From NCBI GenBank assembly GCA_024235955.1, contig JACKLJ010000002.1:1-64000 (forward strand): DNA of 64,000 nt, written 5' to 3'. The notes under the pieces are model-generated. The model was not told the DNA's origin. It did no database searches and was given only the letters and a program-made list of their open reading frames with translations. This document shows positions 47,242 through 54,840 of the stretch, in pieces. The translations under genes and the position numbers were made by a program. The stretch's first letter is position 1; the number at the start of each line of letters is the position of its first letter. Source of the DNA: Burkholderiaceae bacterium. Lineage in GTDB: Bacteria; Pseudomonadota; Gammaproteobacteria; Burkholderiales; Burkholderiaceae_C.

Positions 47242-47916
47242 TCACGCGCCAAGCAGGTTGCGCTGCACGCGCTCGAGGTGCGCGACCGCGGCCGCGCGCG
47301 CGGCCTGCACGTCGCGGCGCTTGAGCGCCTTGACCAGCGCGCGGTGCTCGGCCTGGTACTGAAGGCGCCGCTCGGGCGTGACGCTGCGCTTTTTCAGCAT
47401 GCCCCATTCGCTCTGGGCCCGCACCTGGTTCATGAGGCGAAACACGCTGGCGACGAAACCGTTGTGGGCGGCCAGCGCGATGGTTTCGTGCAGCATGCCA
47501 TCCCAGTGCTCGAAGCCCTCGAGCGACGTGGCGGCCTCGGCCTGCTCGCAGCAGACGTCCATCTTCTCGAAGTCGGCCGAGGTGGCATTGCCGACCACCA
47601 TCTCGACGATGGCCGGCTCCAGCGCGAGGCGGGCCTCCATGAGCTCGGCCGGGCTCGTGTGCCGCACCGGGTCGCCGCCACCCTGCAGGTTGTCGACCAG
47701 GCTTGCGGCCTGCGGCGTCACGTAGGTCCCGCTGCCGACGGTCTGCGTTATGGCGCCCAGCTCCCTCAGCTCCAGAAGCACCCGCCGCACGCTGGTGCGG
47801 CTGATGCCGAACTGATCGCCCAGCTCGCGCTCGGTCGGCAACCGGTCTCCGGCGCGCCAGCGCCCGGCGGCAAGGTTCGCCAGCAGGTGGTCGCGCAAAG
47901 CCATCGTGGTGTTCAT
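47242..47916 (-). CDS. GntR-family regulator, FCD/FadR subgroup
   Basis: A 224 aa regulator. The N-terminal winged HTH is GDRLPTERELGDQFGISRTSVRRVLLELRELG. The helical FCD domain spans about 75-215 (LMEARLALEPAIVEMV; HWDGMLHETIALAAHNGF, and AEHRALVKALKRRD, carrying acidic/His metal ligands). Such regulators usually respond to sugar acids or carboxylates. It is divergent from the FAH-like gene; the shared region contains phased TTGGT repeats, so it probably controls both genes. Confidence 0.9.
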   Translation of the reverse strand: MNTTMALRDHLLANLAAGRWRAGDRLPTERELGDQFGISRTSVRRVLLELRELGAITQTVGSGTYVTPQAASLVDNLQGGGDPVRHTSPAELMEARLALEPAIVEMVVGNATSADFEKMDVCCEQAEAATSLEGFEHWDGMLHETIALAAHNGFVASVFRLMNQVRAQSEWGMLKKRSVTPERRLQYQAEHRALVKALKRRDVQAARAAAVAHLERVQRNLLGA

Positions 47917-47938
47917 GTCGTTCCGGGACCTCGGATCA

Positions 47939-47961
47939 TTGGTTAGACCAAATCATACCAA
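47939..47961. promoter_or_regulatory. Candidate GntR operator, regulator side
   Basis: TTGGT-TAG-ACCAA is a perfect 5 bp-arm dyad (47939-47951), and another ACCAA occurs at 47957-47961, ten bases after the first. It lies 23 bp before the regulator start, so it could autoregulate. Confidence 0.6.
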
Positions 47962-47990
47962 TTAATCAGGTGGCTTGTGGGTTGGCCCGC

Positions 47991-48018
47991 TTGACATCCG
48001 ATCACCAGCTCCTATGAT
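47991..48018 (+). promoter_or_regulatory. Strong sigma70 promoter of the FAH-like gene
   Basis: TTGACA (47991-47996) and TATGAT (48013-48018) are spaced 16 bp, close to consensus in both boxes. Transcription would start near 48025, upstream of the phased TTGGT repeats. Confidence 0.75.
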
Positions 48019-48030
48019 CCGGCCGAGTTC

Positions 48031-48055
48031 TTGGTACAAATTGGTTCTTATTGGT
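48031..48055 (+). promoter_or_regulatory. Three TTGGT boxes phased at 10 bp (GntR operator)
   Basis: TTGGT recurs at 48031, 48041 and 48051, exactly one helical turn apart, just downstream of the promoter. They match the half-sites beside the regulator gene. A bound GntR dimer or tetramer here would block the polymerase. Confidence 0.65.
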
Positions 48056-48084
48056 ACCGATCAAGTCCTTTCTGGAGATTCATC

Positions 48085-48966
48085 TTGCGCATCGCTGTAT
48101 TCGTCGCCGGTCAGGGCCGGCAAGTTGGCATGCTGTCGCCTGACGGCCTGCGGGTCACGCCCTTCGATGTTCCGGCAGAGGTCGCGCGGCGCGGTGCGCT
48201 GCCCCTGGTCGAGGCCGCGAGCCGCGGCGAGCCGCTGCCGGCGCCCGCTTCGTCCTCGTTCGCCCTGGCCGATGTGCGGCTCGAGGCGCCGCTGCCGCTG
48301 CCGCGCCGCAACCTCTGGTGCGGCGGTCGCAACTACCATGCGCACGCCCAGGAGCTTGCCGGATCGGTGTTCAAGAACAACGCGGCCGACACCATGGAAT
48401 GGCCGATCGTGTTCAGCAAGGTGCCGGAATGCGTGGTCGGCCCGGCGGACACCGTGCAGTTGCCCGCTGCCGCAATCTCGCAGCAGATCGACTACGAGGC
48501 CGAGCTCGCCGTCGTGATCGGCATGGGCGGCAAGAACATTTCGCGCGAAGCGGCGATGTCGCACGTGTACGGCTACACGATCGTCAACGACGTGACCGCG
48601 CGCGACGTGCAGATGCGGCACCAGCAGTGGGACATGGGCAAGTCCTTCGACACGTTCTGCCCGATGGGCCCCTGGCTCGTGAGCGCCGACGAGATGGACG
48701 GCCGTGAGACCCGCGTGCGCTGCTGGGTCAACGGCGAACTCCGCCAGGACGCACCCACCGCCAACATGATCTTCGACATCCCGACGCTGATCGAAACGGT
48801 TTCGCGCGGGATCACGCTCTACCCCGGCGACGTCATCGCCACCGGCACCCCGGCCGGGGTCGGCATGGGATTCAAGCCACCGCGCTACCTGCGCGACGGC
48901 GACACGGTGCGCATCGAAATCGATGGCATCGGCTCGATCGAGAACCAGTTCACCGGCGGCGCCTGA
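48085..48966 (+). CDS. Fumarylacetoacetate-hydrolase-family protein
   Basis: A 293 aa protein of the FAH superfamily (FAH hydrolases, acylpyruvases and 2-keto-3-deoxy-sugar-acid dehydratases). Metal ligands are visible in the YEAELAVVIG (Glu-x-Glu) and TIVNDVTARDVQ (Asp) motifs; TGTPAGVGMGF is the C-terminal signature. The start is TTG at 48085 (GGAG eight bases upstream). GntR control and a nearby carboxylate-binding pseudogene suggest a sugar-acid or aromatic-derived keto-acid substrate; that is inference. Confidence 0.88.
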   Translation: MRIAVFVAGQGRQVGMLSPDGLRVTPFDVPAEVARRGALPLVEAASRGEPLPAPASSSFALADVRLEAPLPLPRRNLWCGGRNYHAHAQELAGSVFKNNAADTMEWPIVFSKVPECVVGPADTVQLPAAAISQQIDYEAELAVVIGMGGKNISREAAMSHVYGYTIVNDVTARDVQMRHQQWDMGKSFDTFCPMGPWLVSADEMDGRETRVRCWVNGELRQDAPTANMIFDIPTLIETVSRGITLYPGDVIATGTPAGVGMGFKPPRYLRDGDTVRIEIDGIGSIENQFTGGA

Positions 48967-49048
48967 CCGGTTGCGCCACTCGCCTGAACCGTGACGGCCA
49001 GGCCGGCCACGCATCGGCCGCTTCATCCAACAACCTCAGGAGACATCC

Positions 49049-49325
49049 ATGCCCATCAACCGCCGCCCCCTGCTCCAGCTTGCGTTCTGTGCCCTCGGCT
49101 GTGGCCTGCTTGCACCATCCGCCTTTGCACAGGAGAACTATCCGAATCGCGTGGTCAGGATCATCGTCCCCTTCGCGGCGGGAGGCCCGGCCGACAACTA
49201 CGCTCGCTATGTCGCCCAGAAGCTCGGCGACGCCTTCAACCAGCCCTTCATCGTCGAAGACAAGCCCGGGGCGGGCTCGGTGATCGGCACCGACGCCGCA
49301 GCCAAGGCCGCACCCGACGGCCATC
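49049..49325 (+). pseudogene. Truncated TctC/Bug-type binding protein
   Basis: Encodes a signal peptide (FCALGCGLLAPSAFAQ) and the N-terminal 90 or so residues of a tripartite tricarboxylate transporter receptor (YPNRVVRIIVPFAAGGPAD; PGAGSVIGTDAAAKAAPDG). Homology then ends abruptly at about 49325, where the expected continuation is TLL-like. The frame closes at 49348, so roughly two thirds of the protein is missing. It follows the FAH-like gene by 82 bp and was probably its transporter partner. Confidence 0.8.
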
Positions 49326-49652
49326 CATTTCATGAAGGTGCTGGATGAGCTTGGCATTCGCGAATCGGTCGCCGCGGCCCTGCGCCCCTTCCCGAACGGC
49401 GCGACCGCGATGGGCGAACTCGCGCGCACCAGCGAGGCAGCGGCCATCGGCTGCACCCAGGAAACCGAGATCAACTACACCAGGGGCGTGGAGCTGGTCG
49501 GTTCGCTGCCCGCCGAGCTGGGCCTCACCACCGACTACACGCTCGCGATCTCCAGTTCAACCCGTGAACCCGCGCTCGTGCAGGAACTGGCGCGCCGGCT
49601 CAGCGGCCCCGAGTCAGCAGCGGTGCGACGCGAAGGCGGCTTCGACTTCTGA
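49326..49652 (+). pseudogene. C-terminal remnant of a ModA-like substrate-binding protein
   Basis: Reads HFMKVLDELGIRESVAAAL, then NGATAMGELARTSEAAAIGCTQETEI and a SSTREPALVQELARRLSGPES end, like the C-terminal third of a ModA-like ABC binding protein. It is fused directly to the truncated TctC frame in a different phase, which indicates a deletion junction at about 49325. An ATG at 49332 could start a short peptide, but it would not be a functional binding protein. Confidence 0.7.
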
Positions 49653-49738
49653 CGTCATCGGTTGGAGGAGGCCCGTACCGGCGCCCCCTCCCCCTGTGCG
49701 CCCGCCGAGTTCGGTATCGAGGCACCGGAATGTTCAAT

Positions 49739-49927
49739 CCGCACGCGGCTTGCTCGTCAGTGCGCTGACGCAGAAGGTGCACTCCAGCCATCTGGACCGC
49801 AGCTTCTGCTTTGCTGCCGACGAGACCATCTACACCGGGCAGTCGCAGAAGTACACGCCGGCCGAGTTGCGGCCGGCCGAAGCGGGGTGGTATGGGTTGG
49901 GGTTTTCGCGGGTGGCGAATTGGCGCC
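49739..49927 (+). pseudogene. egtD 3'-end remnant
   Basis: Translates to LLVSALTQKVHSSHLDRSFC and TIYTGQSQKYTP, then AEAGWYGLGFSRVANW, closely matching the last 70 residues of EgtD (46987-47210). A segment equal to about 19 codons is missing, and by eye the first 115 bases are about 90 % identical. The copy has no start or upstream part. It marks the right part of the accessory segment. The remaining spacer (49653-49738) holds nothing I can assign. Confidence 0.85.
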
Positions 49928-50009
49928 TACGCAAATCAAATGGCGCAGCATGCCCAACCTTCCTGGACCGGCGCCCGCGGCCGTAGTTACCAAGAGAAGA
50001 GATAGCTCT

Positions 50010-50402
50010 GTGGAAATTGATTGGGACGCCTGCATTGGCGGCACATACAGCCGCTACAACGCGCGAGACAAAGCAACTACGTTCCGTAACCTGCCTGATA
50101 AGACGGTTGAGGTGACGCTATGGAGCAACCGCCGCTTTCTCGTACACGCGTCGCCGGCATTCGCTATGGAGTACCAAGGCTTCATGGGTACCTATACCCG
50201 TGAGATCGACGTGCTGGCCATGTGCTCTGATCGTCCGTGGCTATTCGAAGCGTGGTACCACTCGCAACGCGAGCTACATACCTACGCTTTCCACAAAGTC
50301 GTCGCCCTGACGGAAATTCAAACGGGCACCTCGATCAGCGGCCGCGAAATGTGTGCCCGCATGGGTGGTTGGTATGGACCAGGCCAGGCCGTGAATGGCT
50401 AA
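50010..50402 (+). CDS. Hypothetical protein, atypical base composition
   Basis: A 130 aa frame starting at GTG (MEIDWDACIGG), with an AGAGAAGAGAT ribosome-site-like stretch upstream; an ATG at 49950 is the alternative start. The protein is rich in Tyr, Trp and Arg (NRRFLVHASPAFAMEYQGF; YHSQRELHTYAFHKVVALTE) and has no domain I recognise. Its DNA is visibly less GC-rich (about mid-50s percent by eye) than all neighbours, suggesting recent transfer. Confidence 0.6.
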   Translation: MEIDWDACIGGTYSRYNARDKATTFRNLPDKTVEVTLWSNRRFLVHASPAFAMEYQGFMGTYTREIDVLAMCSDRPWLFEAWYHSQRELHTYAFHKVVALTEIQTGTSISGREMCARMGGWYGPGQAVNG

Positions 50403-50502
50403 ATTCATCGCAGACAGCGCAATCGGTATCGAATGGAGCGCTTATCCACTACGACACTCAGTTCGCAGAACTCTTGAACTGAGGAACAAATCTCCAAGCG
50501 GT

Positions 50503-50513
50503 GGTGTCACCCC
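50503..50513. other. Right 11 bp arm of the split inverted repeat
   Basis: GGTGTCACCCC overlaps the stop codon of the AEC transporter and is the reverse complement of 47208-47218. See the left arm. Confidence 0.5.
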
Positions 50514-51481
50514 AACCACCCCGGCAACCCCCGCAGCACCAGCAGCAACGCGCTGATGCTGAAGAACGAGGCTACGGTGGTGCCCAGCAGCGCGGCGGCG
50601 GCCAGGCCCTCCTGGCCGGCTTTCTGGGCCAGGATGGGGTAGATGCCGAACATCGGGCAGGCGGTGGCCAGCACGACGCCGGTGCGCAGTTTGGGGTCTT
50701 CCAGCGGCGCGCCGAGCAGCGCCAGCAGGCCCAGGGCGGCCAGCGCCATGAGCGGGTGCAGGATGAGCTTGCAGGCGGCGATCTGCGCCACCTGGGCGCG
50801 CAGGCCCCTGATCTCCAGCCCCACCAGCGAGCCGCCGATGACGAACAGCGAGACCGCCGCGCTGGACTGGGCGAACAGCGTGACCGTGCGCTCGCCCGCC
50901 GCCGGCAGCCTGAGGCCGAGCAGCGCAGCCGCCAGCCCCGCCACCAGGCCGATGACCAGCGGGTTGCGCAGCAGCCCGACGGCCACGCCACGCAGCACCT
51001 GGCGCCAGTGGCCGCCGCCCGCGGCCGCGTCCAGCAGGGCCAGCAGCAGCGGGATCCAGAGCAGGTTTTCCACCAGCATGTTCATGCCCAGGATCACGCC
51101 GGCCGCGCCCCCGCCCAGCACCAGCAGGTTGATCGGGTAGCCCACGAAGCCGCTGTTGGGGCACACGGCGCCCATGCTCTGCACCACCGCCAGCTGCGGC
51201 CCCTGCCCGGCATGGCGCGCCACACGGCGGAACCACAGCAGCGCCAGCCCCATGGTCGCCAGGCCGGACAGCGCGTAGACCAGCAGGTAGCGCCAGTCCA
51301 GGATGTCGGCCACGTGGCGCTTGCTCACGGCGTCGAACAGCAGCGCCGGCAGCGCCACGTAGAGCACGAACCTGCCCAGCACGCGCATGTCGGCGCGCTC
51401 GAACAGGCCGGCGCGTGTGGCCAGCCAGCCGAGCGCGATGGCGATGTAGATGGGGCCGGTGATGGAGAGGATGTCGAGCAT
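50507..51481 (-). CDS. AEC-family transporter
   Basis: A 324 aa inner-membrane protein with about ten hydrophobic helices in two halves (ITGPIYIAIALGWLATRAGLF; MGAVCPNSGFVGYPINLLVLG; AQSSAAVSLFVIGGSLVGL), the auxin-efflux-carrier/malate permease family. It moves organic anions such as malonate or malate. It is convergent with the accessory segment beside egtD. Repeat A copy 16 lies 175 bp upstream. Confidence 0.92.
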   Translation of the reverse strand: MLDILSITGPIYIAIALGWLATRAGLFERADMRVLGRFVLYVALPALLFDAVSKRHVADILDWRYLLVYALSGLATMGLALLWFRRVARHAGQGPQLAVVQSMGAVCPNSGFVGYPINLLVLGGGAAGVILGMNMLVENLLWIPLLLALLDAAAGGGHWRQVLRGVAVGLLRNPLVIGLVAGLAAALLGLRLPAAGERTVTLFAQSSAAVSLFVIGGSLVGLEIRGLRAQVAQIAACKLILHPLMALAALGLLALLGAPLEDPKLRTGVVLATACPMFGIYPILAQKAGQEGLAAAALLGTTVASFFSISALLLVLRGLPGWLG

Positions 51482-51521
51482 GGTGGCAAGCTCATGGCGG
51501 GCTTGGCGAAGCGCCGCGCGG

Positions 51522-51550
51522 GGGCTTCGACAGGCTCAGCCCGAACGGCT
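51522..51550. repeat. Short dispersed repeat (GCTTCGACAGGCTCAGCC type)
   Basis: GGGCTTCGACAGGCTCAGCC followed by CGAACGGC is a short sequence I associate with intergenic repeats in many beta- and gamma-proteobacteria. It is the only copy I see in this window, so assignment rests on memory. Confidence 0.4.
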
Positions 51551-51655
51551 TCTGGGGGGTGAACGTGATCCGGTACAGAGACGCAGGCCGCGAGCTTAGC
51601 CGTTGCCCGCCGGCACGCCGCGCGCCACGGCGACAGCGTGAAACGCCCTTCAGTA

Positions 51656-51720
51656 AGCTATGTTTTGCATAGCTGCCTGCGCCCGCCAGCAAACGGCTGG
51701 AGGCCCAAAACACTTAAAAA
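51656..51720 (+). repeat. Repeat A copy 16, upstream of the AEC gene (forward)
   Basis: Full copy with both hairpins: GCTATGTTTTGCATAGC at the left end, CTGCCTGCGCCCGCC in the core and CGGCTGGAGGCCCAAAAC at the right. It also lies just after the stop of the downstream oxidoreductase gene (51730). Confidence 0.92.
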
Positions 51721-51729
51721 ATCAAGGCA

Positions 51730-52641
51730 TCAGGCCTTGCGCGCCGCCAGCAGCGCGTCGGCGTAGGCCTGCCACACGGCGCCCTTGCCCACGTCCTTGA
51801 ACACGCCGGCGGCGGCCTGGTCGGCCACCCATTGCTGCTTGGCGGCGATGGCGCTGGCCATCAGCGGCTCGAAGCCGGCTTCGCGCACGGTGGCGGCGGA
51901 TTCGCGCATTTCCTCGGCGCGGCGGCGGCCGTGCTGCACCACGCGGCTGAAGAAGTAGGCGCCCTGCGCGCTCCAGTCGATGGAGGGGAAGGTTTCCTGC
52001 AGCGTGGGCAGCACGTGGTCTTCCACGCCGTAGGCGCGGGCGGTGCTGTAGCTTTCGATCACCAGCGCCTCCAGGCCCTTGATCATCACGCTGCGGCACA
52101 TCTTGATGGCGCTGGCCACGCCAATGCGCTCGCTCACCGGCGTGGCGTCCATGCCCCAGCCGCGCAGCAGCTCGGCCAGCGGCGCGGCGTGGGCGCCGCC
52201 CAGCAGCATGGGCACGCGGATGCCGTAGGGCGGCACCGAGGTCATCACGCCCGCTTCCACGTAATGGCCGCCCGCGGCCTCGATGACCTCGGCCGCGCGC
52301 TGCTTGGTGCCGGGCGAGGCGGAGTTCAGGTCCAGCAGCAGCGTGCCCGGCAGCAGGTGGCGCGCCGCCTCTTCGGCCACCGCCAGCGTGTTGGAGGCGG
52401 TGACGGCGGAGATGATCAGCCGGCTGGCCTGGCACAGCTGCGCCATGCCGGGCTGGGCGGCGATGCCGTGGCCGGCGGCGTGGGCCAGTTCGCCTTCGCG
52501 CGCCTGGGGCTGGGCGAACTTGAGGTCCCAGGCGCTCACGGCCTGCACGCCGGCGGCGTTCTTCAGGCCGGTGGCGAAGGTCTTGCCGACCTCGCCATAA
52601 CCGATCAGGCCCAGGGTGATGGGCGCTTGCAATGCCTGCAT
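51730..52641 (-). CDS. NAD(P)-dependent oxidoreductase, 6PGDH-like with DUF1932
   Basis: A 303 aa beta-hydroxyacid-dehydrogenase-like protein. The N-terminal Rossmann motif GLIGYGEVGKTFATGL (about residues 10-25) is followed by LLLDLNSASPGTKQRAAEVIE and a helical C-terminal DUF1932-like domain (GIRVPMLLGG; ASAIKMCRSVMIKGLEAL). The substrate is unknown. I chose the ATG at 52641 (MQALQAPITLGL). It follows the Bug gene on the same strand, with repeat A copy 17 between them. Confidence 0.87.
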   Translation of the reverse strand: MQALQAPITLGLIGYGEVGKTFATGLKNAAGVQAVSAWDLKFAQPQAREGELAHAAGHGIAAQPGMAQLCQASRLIISAVTASNTLAVAEEAARHLLPGTLLLDLNSASPGTKQRAAEVIEAAGGHYVEAGVMTSVPPYGIRVPMLLGGAHAAPLAELLRGWGMDATPVSERIGVASAIKMCRSVMIKGLEALVIESYSTARAYGVEDHVLPTLQETFPSIDWSAQGAYFFSRVVQHGRRRAEEMRESAATVREAGFEPLMASAIAAKQQWVADQAAAGVFKDVGKGAVWQAYADALLAARKA

Positions 52642-52654
52642 GGGATGCCTTTGT

Positions 52655-52721
52655 TTGCTATGGTTTCCTGAGCTGCATGCGCCCGTCAGATAGGGGCCAG
52701 GAGCCATTTTTCTTGCAAAAT
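52655..52721 (+). repeat. Repeat A copy 17, 5' leader of the oxidoreductase gene (forward)
   Basis: TTTGCTATGGTTTCCTGAGC, TGCATGCGCCCGTC, GGGGCCAGGAGCC and TCTTGCAAAATC. It begins 14 bp before the oxidoreductase start, GCTAT end toward the gene. Confidence 0.88.
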
Positions 52722-52751
52722 CTGAAGCCGGCGCACCGCGGCGCCAGCGGC

Positions 52752-53744
52752 TCACAGCTTCTCGATACCGGCCTTGGCGATCACCTCGGTCCAGCGCTTG
52801 ATGTCGCCGTGCAGCATGGCGGCGGCATCCTGCGGGGTGCCGGGGTGCGGGTCGAGGTTGAGCGATTCCAAGCGCTGGCGCACGGCCGGGTCCTTGAGCG
52901 CGGCGTTAACGGCGGCGTTGAGCGCCTGCACCGCCTCGGGCGGCGTGCCCCTGGGCACGGCCAGGCCGTTCCAGGAGGTGGCGTCCAGCCCCTTCACGCC
53001 GGCTTCCTGCGCGGTGGGCACGTCGGGCAGCACGCGCGAACGCCTGGCGCCCGTAACTGCCAATGGCTTGAGCGCGCCCGACTGGATCTGCGGCAGCAGC
53101 GGGCCCAGGATGTCGAGCCCGGAGCGGATCTGCTGGCCGCGCACGGCGGTGATGACCTCCGGCGTGGATTTGTAGGGCACCACGGCGGCGTCAATGCCGG
53201 CGGCGATCTTGAACCACTCGGCCGCCAGGTTCTGCGTGGTGCCCGGCATCGGCGTGCCGATGTTCAGCTTGCCCGCGTTGGCCTTGGCCCAGGCCAGCAG
53301 GTCGCCCAGCTTGGCGAAGCCGCTCTGCGGCGAGGTGACGATCACCAGATCCAGCGTGGCGAGCGGCGCCACCGGGACGAAATCCTTGGCGGCGTCGAAC
53401 GGCAGCGACTTGAACAGCGCCTGGCTCACCGCCGTACCGCTGGAGATCAGCAGCAGCGTATGGCCGTCCGGCGCGGCCTGCAGCGCCGCCTGGCCGGCCA
53501 CCACGCCGCCGGCCCCGGGCTTGTTGTCGACGATCACGGGCTGGCCCAGCGTCTTGGCCATGTGCTCGCCCACCGCGCGCGCCGTCAGGTCGGCCGCGCC
53601 GCCGGCCGCGTTGGGCACGACGATGCGGATCGGCTTGGCCGGAAAGCCGCCCGCCGCGTGCGCCGCCTGCGGCAGCGATACGGTCAGGGGCATGAGCGCC
53701 ACCAGGGCGGCCGAAAAAAAATGATGAAAGCGCCTTCTTTGCAT
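52752..53744 (-). CDS. TctC/Bug-family extracytoplasmic binding protein
   Basis: A 330 aa periplasmic receptor. The signal peptide (FFSAALVALMPLTVSLPQAAHA) is followed by PIRIVVPNAAGGAADLTARAVGEHM, NKPGAGGVVAGQAAL, TPMPGTTQNLAAEW and VPYKSTPEVITAVRG, typical of Bug proteins that bind carboxylates or aromatics. No TctA/TctB membrane genes are nearby. I chose the ATG at 53744 with AAGGAGA upstream. It is divergent from the hydroxycinnamate operon across a palindrome-rich region. Confidence 0.92.
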   Translation of the reverse strand: MQRRRFHHFFSAALVALMPLTVSLPQAAHAAGGFPAKPIRIVVPNAAGGAADLTARAVGEHMAKTLGQPVIVDNKPGAGGVVAGQAALQAAPDGHTLLLISSGTAVSQALFKSLPFDAAKDFVPVAPLATLDLVIVTSPQSGFAKLGDLLAWAKANAGKLNIGTPMPGTTQNLAAEWFKIAAGIDAAVVPYKSTPEVITAVRGQQIRSGLDILGPLLPQIQSGALKPLAVTGARRSRVLPDVPTAQEAGVKGLDATSWNGLAVPRGTPPEAVQALNAAVNAALKDPAVRQRLESLNLDPHPGTPQDAAAMLHGDIKRWTEVIAKAGIEKL

Positions 53745-53827
53745 GGCAAGCTGTCTCCTTGTGGGGCCTGATGGTAGGCGGAATCGGCGCCGGCCGCTGC
53801 GGCGCATGCTGTTGCCGCTGGGAACCG

Positions 53828-53839
53828 GCAACATGTTGC
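53828..53839. promoter_or_regulatory. Perfect 12 bp palindrome, divergent control region
   Basis: GCAACATGTTGC lies 84 bp before the Bug gene start on its strand. Palindromes like this are typical operators of dimeric repressors; no regulator gene is adjacent. Confidence 0.5.
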
Positions 53840-53876
53840 AACACCTGCGGCCGACGGGCCGCGATCAAGCCCAAAC

Positions 53877-53894
53877 CCTAGGGTTAACCCTAGG
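53877..53894. promoter_or_regulatory. Perfect 18 bp palindrome, divergent control region
   Basis: CCTAGGGTTAACCCTAGG reads the same on both strands and lies about 70 bp before the enoyl-CoA hydratase start. Its length and position make it a strong operator candidate for the hydroxycinnamate operon. Confidence 0.7.
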
Positions 53895-53914
53895 CAATAA
53901 AGTGCCTTCAGGTC

Positions 53915-53942
53915 TTGAATTTAGTTATCAACTATAAATAAT
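53915..53942 (+). promoter_or_regulatory. Candidate promoter of the hydroxycinnamate operon
   Basis: TTGAAT (53915-53920) and AATAAT (53937-53942) are spaced 16 bp in an AT-rich stretch between the 18 bp palindrome and the AGGAGA ribosome site. The boxes are weak and other registers are possible. Confidence 0.4.
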
Positions 53943-53963
53943 AAACGCATCAGGAGACAACAC

Positions 53964-54752
53964 ATGGCAAGCAAGAAACAGGATCTCACGGTCGAGTTGC
54001 GCGGCAAGAAAAAAGAGGTCGCGCTGGTGCGCCTCACGCGCCCGGCCAAGCGCAACGCCCTGTCCGACGGGCTGATCTACGCGCTGCGCGACGCCTTCCA
54101 GAACCTGCCCGCCAGCGTGCGCGCCGCCGTCATCGACGGCGAAGGCGAGCACTTCTGCGCCGGGCTCGATCTGTCCGAACTGAAAGAGCGCGACGCCGGC
54201 CAGGGCGTGTTCCATTCGCGCACCTGGCATACGGCACTGGATGCGGTGCAGTACGGCCCGGTGCCGGTGATCGCGGCGCTGCACGGCGCGGTGGTCGGCG
54301 GCGGGCTGGAGCTGGCCAGCAGCGCCCACATCCGCGTGGCCGACGCCACCACCTTCTACGCCCTGCCCGAAGGCACGCGCGGCATCTTCGTGGGCGGCGG
54401 CGGCTCGGTGCGCATCCCCAAGCTGATCGGCGTGGCGCGCATGACCGACATGATGCTCACCGGCCGCGTCTACAACGCCGAGGACGGCGAGCGCCTGGGC
54501 TTCGCGCAGTACCTGGTGCCCGAAGGCCAGGCGCTGGACAAGGCGCTGGCGCTGGCCGAGCGCATTGCGCAGAACGCGCCGCTGACCAACTACGCCCTCA
54601 CGCACGCGCTGCCGCGCATCGCCGAGCAGCCGGCCGACCACGGCTTCATGACCGAGGCGCTGATCAGCGCCATCGCCCAGGCCGCGCCCGAGGCCAAGGC
54701 CCGCGTGCGCGCCTTCCTGGAAGGCAAGGCGGCCAAGGTGCAGAAGGGCTGA
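53964..54752 (+). CDS. Enoyl-CoA hydratase (crotonase family)
   Basis: A 262 aa crotonase-fold protein. AGLDLSELKERDAG and HGAVVGGGLELASSAHIRVAD form the oxyanion and CoA site. The two catalytic Glu of true hydratases are both present, 20 residues apart (GGGLE... and ...LPEGT). In contrast, hydroxycinnamoyl-CoA hydratase-lyase is known to keep only the second. This favours simple hydration of a cinnamoyl-CoA rather than aldehyde-forming cleavage. It is the first gene of the operon, with AGGAGAC before the ATG. Confidence 0.93.
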   Translation: MASKKQDLTVELRGKKKEVALVRLTRPAKRNALSDGLIYALRDAFQNLPASVRAAVIDGEGEHFCAGLDLSELKERDAGQGVFHSRTWHTALDAVQYGPVPVIAALHGAVVGGGLELASSAHIRVADATTFYALPEGTRGIFVGGGGSVRIPKLIGVARMTDMMLTGRVYNAEDGERLGFAQYLVPEGQALDKALALAERIAQNAPLTNYALTHALPRIAEQPADHGFMTEALISAIAQAAPEAKARVRAFLEGKAAKVQKG

Positions 54753-54763
54753 GCGGCCTTCCT

Positions 54764-54824
54764 TTTTCAGTGCTTCCGGGCTACAGCCCAGGCCGGACAG
54801 GCGCCGGCAGCTATCAAAAAACAA
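54764..54824 (-). repeat. Repeat A copy 18, 5' leader of the feruloyl-CoA synthetase gene (reverse)
   Basis: TTTTTCAGTGCTTCCGGGCT, CAGCCCAGGCCGGACAGGCG, CCGGCAGCTAT. It fills most of the gap between the hydratase stop and the next gene. Confidence 0.82.
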
Positions 54825-54840
54825 GTGGAGTGAGACGAGC

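Noticed and set aside
49662..50009. Upstream extension of the 50010 hypothetical gene
   Set aside because: It runs through the egtD remnant out of frame and so is not protein-coding; I used the GTG at 50010 instead.
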